From assembly GCA_030039005.1 (NCBI GenBank), contig JASHQT010000176.1:1-18152 (forward strand): a stretch of DNA of 18,152 nucleotides, in the 5' to 3' direction. A program made the translations under genes and the position numbers. The notes beneath the pieces were generated by a model. The model saw only the letters and a list, made by a program, of their open reading frames with translations. It did not search any database and had not been told where the DNA came from. The first letter of the stretch is position 1; each line of letters begins with the position of its first letter. Shown here piece after piece: positions 6,093 through 13,168 of the stretch. This stretch comes from Bryobacteraceae bacterium. Lineage in GTDB: Bacteria > Acidobacteriota > Terriglobia > Bryobacterales > Bryobacteraceae.

Positions 6093-7840
6093 GCTAACCT
6101 CCCCGGGTTCTTCAGATATTTGCCGATCATTGCGTCGGCCGCCCGGTACGTCATGGCCATTACCGTGAGCGTGGGGTTTCCGGCCGCCGTCTGCGGAAAC
6201 GACGACGCGCCGATCACCCATAGATTCGGAATGTCCCAGTGCTGCAAATAAGGATTCACCACGCTGGTTTCAGGCGAAGCGCCCACCACCGCGCCTCCCT
6301 GAATGTGCGTGCTCTGATAATTGATCACGTTGTAGCGCGCGTGCGAGGGCGGGGTGGGATCCACCTTCGCGCCCATGGCCGGTGCGATCTTCGCCGCCAG
6401 CGCATGGGCGAAATCGCGCTGCTTGTGCTCGTGCTCGGTCCAATCGAGCGTGAAGCGCAGCAGGGGATCGCCGAATTTGTCCGTGTACATGGGGTCGAGG
6501 TCCATGTAGTTTTGACGATAGGACATGTGCTCGCCGTAAAGATTCAGTTGCGCCGCGCGGTCGTACCATTGGATCGCGGCTGCCTTCCATTCGGCGCCCC
6601 AGTTCGATTTCGCCGTACCCGGAGGCATCGCGCCGATCGCTCCGATCGGCAGGTTGCCGTTGCCGTTGAAGCTCAACATCCCGTAGCGCAGAATCCCGTC
6701 CTTTTCGGTGAGGTTGTTATCGCCGTCGAAATCGGAGAAGCGCTGGCCGAGCGATCCCGCGCCCATGAACAGGTTCATCGGCTTGTCGAAGAAGATGCGG
6801 ATACCGCCCTCCACCTGATGCGTCAGGTTGCGGCCCAGCGTTCCCTTGCCAGTAGCCGGATCGTAGGGCGTGCCGATTTTCGAAAGATACAGCAGCCGGA
6901 CATTATTCAATGTGAACGAATTCAGCAGCACAACTTCAGCCGGTTGAAAAAACTCTTCGCCGTTGGCGTCTGTATATTGCACGCCGGTGGCGCGCCCGTT
7001 TTCATGCACGATGCGATGCACCCAGCTCCCGGTGCGCAGTCGAAAGCTCTTATGTTTTTGGAGCACCGGCAGTAGCGTATTGGTGGGCTGCGCCTTGGCC
7101 CCGATCATGCAGCCGAAGCGCGAACAATAGCTGCAATACGCGCAACCGGCCCGCGAGATGCCGTCGGGATTGGTGTAATTTTCGCTCAGATTCGCCGCGG
7201 GCGTGGGATAGGGATGATAGCCCAGGCTGCGCGCCGCCTGCGCGAACAGGGATGAGGCATGCGTGTTCTTAAGCGGCGGCGTGGGATATTCGTGCATACG
7301 CGGCGATTCGAAAACGTTCCCGCCGTCGATCAGCTTGCCCCGCAGATTGCCGGCCTTGCCGCTCACGCCCATCATCTGCTCGGCGTACCAGTAATGCGGC
7401 TCGAGCTGCTCGTAGGTGACGCCCCAATCCTGCACCGCGAGATCGGGCGGCAGACGCGACGCGCCATGTTTTTCCGTTAGGTGCGTGCGCAGCGTGAAGA
7501 GGCTCACCGGAAAACGGAAGCACATGCCGGTCCAGTGCTCGCCCGCGCCGCCCACGCCGGTTCCGGGATGAAAGGAGCCGTACTGCCGGATGGGGACTCC
7601 GCGGTCGCGCATCGAGTGGCGGTGCACGACGGTCTCTTCGGCGATATTCTGCATCATGCGCAGCCGGATGTTGTAGTCAAGCTCGTCCATGTCCATGGCG
7701 TAATCGGCCAGGCCGCGCGGCTTTCCGCGCTCCAGCGCCACCACGTTGACCGAAGTGCGCGTGACGAGTTCCTTGGCCATGGCGAGGCCGGTCCATCCGC
7801 CGCCTACAATGGCGACATCCACGGGTTTGAGGTTGGTCAT
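6089..7840 (-). CDS. GMC-family FAD-dependent dehydrogenase, large subunit (gluconate/glucose dehydrogenase type)
   Basis: The 583-residue flavoprotein starts with the dinucleotide-binding fold (VAIVGGGWTGLAMAKEL, residues 9-25) and E37 as the likely ribose-binding acid. Its C-terminal GMC_oxred_C region (about 500-575) contains THIQGGAVVG with candidate catalytic H512, and SSFPQTAAGNPTLTVMA. A cysteine cluster C233-x2-C236-x2-C239-x4-C244 lies where the bacterial FAD-glucose dehydrogenase alpha subunit carries its 3Fe-4S ligands, though the spacing differs. No signal peptide is present, so export is probably with the Tat-signalled subunit 3 encoded next (ATGA overlap). It is the first gene of a four-gene operon. 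No Shine-Dalgarno site is visible before the ATG. The substrate (aldose, aldonate or polyol) cannot be read from sequence. Confidence 0.92.
   Translation of the reverse strand: MTNLKPVDVAIVGGGWTGLAMAKELVTRTSVNVVALERGKPRGLADYAMDMDELDYNIRLRMMQNIAEETVVHRHSMRDRGVPIRQYGSFHPGTGVGGAGEHWTGMCFRFPVSLFTLRTHLTEKHGASRLPPDLAVQDWGVTYEQLEPHYWYAEQMMGVSGKAGNLRGKLIDGGNVFESPRMHEYPTPPLKNTHASSLFAQAARSLGYHPYPTPAANLSENYTNPDGISRAGCAYCSYCSRFGCMIGAKAQPTNTLLPVLQKHKSFRLRTGSWVHRIVHENGRATGVQYTDANGEEFFQPAEVVLLNSFTLNNVRLLYLSKIGTPYDPATGKGTLGRNLTHQVEGGIRIFFDKPMNLFMGAGSLGQRFSDFDGDNNLTEKDGILRYGMLSFNGNGNLPIGAIGAMPPGTAKSNWGAEWKAAAIQWYDRAAQLNLYGEHMSYRQNYMDLDPMYTDKFGDPLLRFTLDWTEHEHKQRDFAHALAAKIAPAMGAKVDPTPPSHARYNVINYQSTHIQGGAVVGASPETSVVNPYLQHWDIPNLWVIGASSFPQTAAGNPTLTVMAMTYRAADAMIGKYLKNPGRLA
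6098..6104 (-). promoter_or_regulatory. Shine-Dalgarno site of the subunit 3 gene
   Basis: GGGGAGG on the minus strand, 5 nt before the ATG at 6092, inside the end of the GMC gene. It decides the subunit 3 start. Confidence 0.75.
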
Positions 7841-7887
7841 AAAGGGCCGTAAGCCTTAGCTATAGAGGCTATTGCGATTCGCCGGGC

Positions 7888-7913
7888 GCGTCAAGTGCGG
7901 GTGCGCTTGACGC
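7888..7913. repeat. inverted repeat in divergent promoter region, possible operator
   Basis: Arms GCGTCAAGTGC (7888-7898) and GCGCTTGACGC (7903-7913) pair over 11 positions, one of them G-T, around a 4-nt loop. Each arm contains TTGACG reading outward, one towards the GMC operon and one towards the secreted protein gene at 8004. No T-tract follows, so a terminator is unlikely. It could be a regulator binding site or paired -35 elements, but no convincing -10 box sits at the right distance on either side. Confidence 0.45.
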
Positions 7914-8003
7914 TCTCCCCCGCTCCCAAGATAGAGCGCATAGTACGGTAATATGTTCCATTTCCACTCGAAATTTCGTCTAATGGTTTAGGGTGATTTG
8001 GCC

Positions 8004-8594
8004 ATGATGAGTCGAATTCTTCTCTCCACCGCCTGCGTGTCTTTTCTGGCAGCGGCGTTGCCAGCACAAGACAATCCTCCGCCTGCCGCCAGTCTGGACC
8101 TCACCGGATTCCATGGTGGCCGCGGCGTGTACTACCGCTCCAGCACCGATTGGGTTGCGCTCTCCTCCACGGTCCTGATGCCGTTTTGGGATGGGCGCCC
8201 GCTGGGGATGACGATCCTCAACGTTGGCTCCGACCGCGCCATTTCCGAAATTCCCGGTCCCCATTCCACCATCCAGATCGCGAATGACGCGCGCCCGACC
8301 TTCTACCTCCATGGCGTCAATGCTTCCGACCTCTACCTGGTCCGCGCTGTCTCCAAGGAGGATTTTCGCGAGCTGCGCATGCCGGTGAACCGCCATTTCC
8401 GCAAGTGGGCCCACTTCCGGGCTGAAGATGTGGCCGAGGTCGCGGTGGTCGGTGTGAATGGCGACATCGTGGCCATCCAACCCACCTCAGCTTTGAAGCC
8501 CGGCGAATACGCCATCGCCACGGCCTTCGAGCCCGGCGAATACTGGGTGCGGCTGGGTTTCGATTTCGGCATCCTGGGCGACGTCCGGCAATAA
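8004..8594 (+). CDS. secreted protein of unknown function
   Basis: This 196-residue product has a signal peptide (about 1-20, core ILLSTACVSFLAAALPAQ). I do not recognise the mature domain. Visible features are a GVYYRSSTDWVALSS segment, a central ARPTFYLHGVNASDLYLVRA stretch, a basic-rich RHFRKWAHF motif, and two PGEY repeats near the end (LKPGEYAI and FEPGEYWVRLGFDFGI). The mature part looks like a compact beta-rich domain. Start 8004 has a GGTGA site 7 nt upstream; an ATG one codon later and a TTG two codons earlier are alternatives. It is divergent from the GMC operon and shares the inverted-repeat intergenic region with it. No function is assigned. Confidence 0.75.
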   Translation: MMSRILLSTACVSFLAAALPAQDNPPPAASLDLTGFHGGRGVYYRSSTDWVALSSTVLMPFWDGRPLGMTILNVGSDRAISEIPGPHSTIQIANDARPTFYLHGVNASDLYLVRAVSKEDFRELRMPVNRHFRKWAHFRAEDVAEVAVVGVNGDIVAIQPTSALKPGEYAIATAFEPGEYWVRLGFDFGILGDVRQ

Positions 8595-8713
8595 ATTTAT
8601 CGCCAACGCGGTGCAGTTTCCGGCGGTGCGGTAGGTAGCCTCGTAAGCCGGGCTGTGTCCAGGAAAACGAAAGCGCCGGGAACCTTTTTCTCCTATGTGC
8701 GTATTAGCCGGAT

Positions 8714-11158
8714 ATGCGGCTCAGCCATGTTCTCCGGCGCCTTGCGAGGACGCCTTCGTTTACGGCAATCGTCGCCTTGACCCTGGCTGTGGGGATGGGG
8801 GCCAACAGCGCCATCTTCAGTGTGATCAACGGCATCCTTTTGAAGCCGCTGCCCTACCCGCAAGCCGATCGGCTGGTCACCGTGAACCACGCGGCTCCCG
8901 GAGTAAACCTGCCCGAAGCCGGCTCGGCGCCGTTTCTTTATTTCACGTATCGCGAGCAAGGACGATCCTTCCAAGACACCGGCCTGTTTGACTGGACCAG
9001 GCGGACGGTCACGGGACTTGCGGAGCCCGAAACGGCGCAGTCTCTCGACGTGACCGCTCAAGTTCTGCCGATTCTCGAGGTGCAGCCGGTTTTGGGGCGA
9101 TGGTTTTCTGAAAAAGATGACGCACCCGGAAGTGCGCCGACCGCGATTCTGACCTACGGATGGTGGCAGGCGCGGTTCGGAGGCGACCGCAGTGTGATCG
9201 GGCGCGGCATCGTCGTCGACGGCGTGGTGCGTGAAGTGATCGGCGTGATGCCGGCGAATTTCCGCTTCCTGGATCAGGATGCGGACTTCCTGCTGCCGCT
9301 CCAGCTCAATCGCAACACGACGATTCTCGGCGATGTCGCATACAACGGAATTGCCCGCCTGAAATCCGGCGTGAGTCTCGAGCAAGCCAGAGCCGACGTG
9401 GCGCGCATGATTCCAATTGCGCTGCACAGCTTTCCTCCGCAGCCCGGTCTGACGGTGAAGGCGTTTGAGGATGTCCGCTTCCAGCCGCGGATGGAGCCGC
9501 TCAAGCAGAGCCTGGTCGGCGATCTCTCCAAGACCCTGTGGGTCCTGATGGGAACCATCGGAATCGTGCTGCTGATCGCGTGCGCGAATGTCGCAAATCT
9601 GCTGCTGGTCCGGGCCGAAGGGCGGCAACAGGAACTGGCGATTCGTGCGGCGTTGGGCGCCGGATGGCGCGATATCGCGCGGGAGCTGCTCGGAGAGAGC
9701 ATCGCACTCGGACTGCTCGGGGGCGCGCTGGGCCTGGGGATCGCTTACGGCGCGATTCGAGCGTTGATCGCAATGGCTCCGGCGCAATTGCCCCGGTTGC
9801 ACGAGATTACGATCGATCCGGCCGTGATCCTGTTCACGCTGCTGACTGCGCTCGCGACCGGCGTCGTGTTCGGCGCGATTCCGGTGATCAAATACGCCGG
9901 CCCCAGGATTTCACAAGCGCTCCATGCCGGCGGACGAACGTCCTCGGCGGGCAGAGACCGGCAACGGGCACGCAGCGTTCTGGTTGTGGTGCAGGTGGCG
10001 CTGGCGGTGGTGTTACTGGTCAGCTCTGGACTGATGATCCGCACGTTTCGGGCGCTGCGGCGCGTGGACCCGGGATTCAACCCCAAAGACGCCCTGACGA
10101 TGCGCATCTCGATTCCGGAGACGCAGGTCAAGGATCCTGTTGCGACGATGCGGTTGGAGCAAGGCATCCTGGACAGAATCCGGAAGATTCCCGGAGTCGT
10201 GTCGGCCGGGATCACGGATTTTATCCCTACCGACCCGGACGGCAATTACGACCAGGTCTACGTCCGGGGCGTGGTGTATGAAAAAGTGCCGCCGTTGCGG
10301 CGGATGAAATTCGTGTCACCGGGCATCTTTGAGGCGATGGGCAATCGAGTGGTGGCAGGCCGCGAATTCACCTGGGCCGATTCCTATGAGCATCGGCATG
10401 TGGCAATCATTTCCGAGAACCTGGCGAGCGAATTATGGGGCGAAGCTCAGCACGCGCTCGGAAAACAGATTTCCGCCAACCTGAAGGACCCCTGGCGCGA
10501 CGTGGTTGGAGTGGTCGCTGATGAGCGCGACGACGGAATGCAGGAAAAAGCTCCCGCGATCGCCTATTATCCGCTTCTCATGACCGATTTCGACACCAAT
10601 CCGGTGGTGGTGCGTCGCGCGGTGTCTTATGTTGTGCGCAGCCCGCGGGCGGGAACCGAGGGATTGCTTGCCGAGGTGCGCCGCGTCGTCTGGAGCCTGG
10701 ATGGCAGCCTCCCGGTCGCCGGTGTGCGTACGCTTGAGGGTATTTACTCGAAATCGATGGCGTCCACCTCCTTCACGCTGGTGATCCTGGCGATCGCCGG
10801 CTCCATGGCGCTGTTGATCGGCGTGGTGGGAATTTATGGCGTGATCTCGTACGCCGTCTCCCAGCGATGGCGAGAGATGGGAATTCGAATCGCATTAGGT
10901 GCGCGCGGGCGAGAGCTGGCCCGCATCTTTGTTACCCAGGCGTGTGTGCTCGCCCTGACCGGAGTGGCCTGCGGGCTGGCCGTCTCCGCGGCGCTCACGC
11001 GAGTGCTGGGGAGCTTGTTATTCGGCGTCAGCCCGCTCGACCCGCTGACTTACATAGCGGTCTCGGCCGGTCTGGTGGCGGCCGCTGTGGCAGCGAGCTA
11101 TATTCCCGCCCTCCGCGCGATGGGCGTGGACCCGGCGGAGGCGCTTCGATCGGAATAA
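8714..11158 (+). CDS. orphan ABC-transporter-type permease, MacB core/FtsX family (acidobacterial ADOP type)
   Basis: The 814-residue membrane protein has the duplicated MacB_PCD-FtsX layout typical of the large acidobacterial orphan permeases. A first TM helix lies at about 17-41 (TAIVALTLAVGMGANSAIFS, then LKPLPYPQADRLV), followed by a periplasmic core to about 270. An FtsX block of three helices lies at about 275-392 (ACANVANLLLVRAEGRQQELAIR). A second-repeat first helix at about 421-442 leads to a second periplasmic core (about 450-680). The last FtsX block is about 683-800 (YGVISYAVSQRWREMGIRIALGA). There is no ATPase domain and no ATPase gene next to it, so it is an orphan as in its family; the substrate is unknown. 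It lies 119 bp after the secreted-protein gene. No Shine-Dalgarno site precedes the ATG; a weak TATTAG 6 nt upstream could give a leaderless message. Confidence 0.92.
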   Translation: MRLSHVLRRLARTPSFTAIVALTLAVGMGANSAIFSVINGILLKPLPYPQADRLVTVNHAAPGVNLPEAGSAPFLYFTYREQGRSFQDTGLFDWTRRTVTGLAEPETAQSLDVTAQVLPILEVQPVLGRWFSEKDDAPGSAPTAILTYGWWQARFGGDRSVIGRGIVVDGVVREVIGVMPANFRFLDQDADFLLPLQLNRNTTILGDVAYNGIARLKSGVSLEQARADVARMIPIALHSFPPQPGLTVKAFEDVRFQPRMEPLKQSLVGDLSKTLWVLMGTIGIVLLIACANVANLLLVRAEGRQQELAIRAALGAGWRDIARELLGESIALGLLGGALGLGIAYGAIRALIAMAPAQLPRLHEITIDPAVILFTLLTALATGVVFGAIPVIKYAGPRISQALHAGGRTSSAGRDRQRARSVLVVVQVALAVVLLVSSGLMIRTFRALRRVDPGFNPKDALTMRISIPETQVKDPVATMRLEQGILDRIRKIPGVVSAGITDFIPTDPDGNYDQVYVRGVVYEKVPPLRRMKFVSPGIFEAMGNRVVAGREFTWADSYEHRHVAIISENLASELWGEAQHALGKQISANLKDPWRDVVGVVADERDDGMQEKAPAIAYYPLLMTDFDTNPVVVRRAVSYVVRSPRAGTEGLLAEVRRVVWSLDGSLPVAGVRTLEGIYSKSMASTSFTLVILAIAGSMALLIGVVGIYGVISYAVSQRWREMGIRIALGARGRELARIFVTQACVLALTGVACGLAVSAALTRVLGSLLFGVSPLDPLTYIAVSAGLVAAAVAASYIPALRAMGVDPAEALRSE

Positions 11159-11322
11159 TCCGTTCTCTCTGCAATGCAGCCAGCCGCAGATCGTGCGGGG
11201 CAAGCTTCGGAATATCGGTATAAAGCTGATCAAGAATTCCTGGAGCGCAACCACACTCACGACTCCACACAGTGCGGCGGGGCATACGGCGATGCGCACA
11301 TTTACCAGGCTGACCTAAGCGC
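11159..11322. other. intergenic region between convergent permease and cysO-moeZ genes
   Basis: This 164-bp stretch has no convincing gene. The only small hairpin noticed is CCGCA-GATCG-TGCGG at 11184-11198, without a T-tract, so no terminator is called. A minus-strand reading frame starting at 11285 looks protein-like for about 35 codons and is discussed as a possible relic. Confidence 0.5.
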
Positions 11323-12768
11323 TCAATACTTCGGAACCGTCGGGTCTACCTTATCGCTCCACGCCAAAATCCCGCCCTTCATATTGCGCACCTTCTTGAA
11401 CCCGGCCTGCTTCAGGAAATCCACTGCCTTGGCGCTGCGCATCCCGCTCTTGCAATGCGCCACGATCTCGTCGGCGGAATTGAGCTCGTTGACCCGCTTT
11501 GGCAGATCGCCCAGTGGAATCAGCTTGGCCTGCGGGATATTGCAGATCTGATATTCGTGCGGCTCGCGCACGTCGATCAGCACGAAGCGGTCGCCGCGAT
11601 CTATTTTCGCCTTCACCTCCACCGGGTCGATGTCGCCTTCCACAGGTTTTTCCTCGTGCGTTTGATTCGGGATTCCACAAAATTCCTGGTAATCGATCAG
11701 CTTCGTAATCGTGGGATGATCGCCGCACACCGGGCATTCGGGATTCCGGCGTAGTTTCAACTCGCGGAACCGCATCGCCAGCGCGTCATACAGCACCAGA
11801 CGCCCCACCAGCGGCTCGCCCACGCCGAGAATCAGCTTCACCGTCTCGGTGGCTTGAATCAGTCCCACCGTCCCCGGCAAAATCCCGAGCACACCGCCTT
11901 CGGCGCAGCTTGGAACCAACCCGGGAGGCGGCGGCTCCGGATACAGGCAGCGATAGCACGGCCCACCGGGATACGCGAAAATCGTGGCCTGCCCCTCGAA
12001 GCGAAAAATCGAACCGTACACGTTCGGCTTCTTCAGGATCACGCACGCATCGTTCACCAAATATCGCGTGGGGAAATTATCCGTCCCGTCGACGACGATG
12101 TCGTAATCCTTCAGAATGTCCAGCGCGTTTTCGCTCGATAGCGCCGTCTCATGCCGGTCAATCTCGACGTACGGATTGATGTCGAGCATCGTCTCCGCGG
12201 CCGAATCCAGCTTCTTCTTGCCGACGTCCTTGGTCCCGTGGATCACCTGCCGCTGCAGATTGGTGAAATCCACCACGTCGAAATCCACCAGCCCGATCCG
12301 CCCGATCCCTGCCGCCGCCAGATACATCCCTAGCGGCGCGCCCAATCCGCCAGTGCCGATCAGCGCCACCTTCGCGGCCTTCAGCTTCAGCTGGCCTTCC
12401 ATGCCGACTTCGGGCATGATCAGGTGCCGGCTGTAGCGCAGGATTTCATCCTTCGATAGGGTCACGGGAGGCGCCGGCGGCGCAGCCACTCCCGCCGATC
12501 CACCCGCGATGCTCGGCACGATCGACACCGTGTCGCCATCGTTCAGCGGCGTCGCTTCTTTCTCCAAATAGCGGATGTCTTCGTCGTTTACGTACACGTT
12601 TACAAAGCTGCGCAGCTTGCCTTCGTCGTTGTAAAGATGCCGGCGCAGGTCTGCGTATTCGCTCGTCAGCGACTTCAACACCTCGCCGACCGTCGCGCCG
12701 TTCAACTGCACCGTATCCTTCTTGTCCGCATACTGCCGCAGCGGAGTGGGAATCAAAATCTTAGCCAT
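11323..12768 (-). CDS. CysO-MoeZ fusion: ubiquitin-like sulfur carrier + E1-like adenylyltransferase + rhodanese
   Basis: The 481-residue protein has three parts. Residues 1-90 are a ThiS/MoaD-like sulfur carrier closest to CysO: IPTPLR, KLRSFVNVYVNDEDIR and DGDTVSIVPSIAGG, ending in G89-G90. A 13-residue Ala/Pro linker follows. Residues 105-360 are a MoeB/ThiF-type E1: nucleotide loop GTGGLG (138-143), LQRQ, DGTDNF, CAEGGVLG with C288, and zinc cysteines C271/C274 and C345/C348. Residues 380-481 are rhodanese with active loop C439KSGMRS. Known chemistry: the E1 adenylates the GG carboxylate and the rhodanese persulfide converts it to thiocarboxylate, the sulfur donor for CysM. The gene is last of the cysM-mec-cysO/moeZ operon; it overlaps mec by 8 bp and has a GAAGGAAG site. 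Oddity: the essential C-terminal GG is internal. Confidence 0.93.
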   Translation of the reverse strand: MAKILIPTPLRQYADKKDTVQLNGATVGEVLKSLTSEYADLRRHLYNDEGKLRSFVNVYVNDEDIRYLEKEATPLNDGDTVSIVPSIAGGSAGVAAPPAPPVTLSKDEILRYSRHLIMPEVGMEGQLKLKAAKVALIGTGGLGAPLGMYLAAAGIGRIGLVDFDVVDFTNLQRQVIHGTKDVGKKKLDSAAETMLDINPYVEIDRHETALSSENALDILKDYDIVVDGTDNFPTRYLVNDACVILKKPNVYGSIFRFEGQATIFAYPGGPCYRCLYPEPPPPGLVPSCAEGGVLGILPGTVGLIQATETVKLILGVGEPLVGRLVLYDALAMRFRELKLRRNPECPVCGDHPTITKLIDYQEFCGIPNQTHEEKPVEGDIDPVEVKAKIDRGDRFVLIDVREPHEYQICNIPQAKLIPLGDLPKRVNELNSADEIVAHCKSGMRSAKAVDFLKQAGFKKVRNMKGGILAWSDKVDPTVPKY

Positions 12769-13168
12769 AGATCAGTTCTTCCTTCGGCGCCGCCGTCTGG
12801 TCGAAATCCGGACGGTAGCTATTGGCGTGATCGAAACGCCCGTTCTTTATCGATAGTACGACGTAGGAATACCAGGGGCAGGAATGCTCCAGGTCGCGCT
12901 TGGAAAAATACGCGTCGCAATTGGGATGCGAGTGGAACACGCCCAGCACATCCTTCCCCTTAGCGCGCGACTCGCGATCCACCCGGTGCAAATCCTTCGG
13001 ATCGATCACGAAAAAATCTTCCTGCGGCCCGCTATAGGAATTCGGCAGCGGAACCGCTTCCTCCACCAGTCCATCGGCGCCGATCATCAACCCGCAGCCT
13101 TCCTTCGGAAATGTGCCTTCCACGTGAGAAACCATCGTCTCCCACGCCTGCTTATTGATCTTAATCAT
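12761..13168 (-). CDS. JAMM/MPN+ metallopeptidase, Mec+-like CysO-cysteine hydrolase
   Basis: This 135-residue protein is a single JAB/MPN+ domain with a complete zinc motif: E23 (FPKEGCGLMIG), H79-S-H81-P, S89 and D92, in the H-x-H-x7-S-x2-D spacing. In M. tuberculosis, Mec+ releases cysteine from CysO-Cys; the neighbours cysM and cysO-moeZ make that role very likely here. The start at 13168 is preferred over a GTG at 13183: it gives the normal family N-terminus and an 8-bp ATG/TAA overlap with cysM, like the 8-bp overlap at its own 3' end. The ribosome-binding site is poor, consistent with translational coupling. An additional role in cutting the fused CysO-MoeZ after GG is possible but is inference. 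Confidence 0.9.
   Translation of the reverse strand: MIKINKQAWETMVSHVEGTFPKEGCGLMIGADGLVEEAVPLPNSYSGPQEDFFVIDPKDLHRVDRESRAKGKDVLGVFHSHPNCDAYFSKRDLEHSCPWYSYVVLSIKNGRFDHANSYRPDFDQTAAPKEELIYG

Noticed and set aside
5154..6251. Plus-strand open frame of 365 codons across subunit 3 and cytochrome genes
   Set aside because: Spans two well-supported minus-strand genes, has no recognisable domain, and composition is typical of an antisense shadow.
8622..8690. Possible terminator before the permease gene (TTCCGGCG pairing with CGCCGGGAA, then CCTTTTTC)
   Set aside because: The arms are about 50 nt apart and pair imperfectly; not a credible rho-independent hairpin.
8693..9802. Minus-strand 369-codon open frame within the permease gene
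   Set aside because: Antisense to the conserved permease, rich in Arg, His and Gln, no domain visible.
11184..11198. Small hairpin CCGCA-GATCG-TGCGG after the permease
   Set aside because: Only 5 bp of stem and no T-tract; expected by chance in GC-rich DNA.
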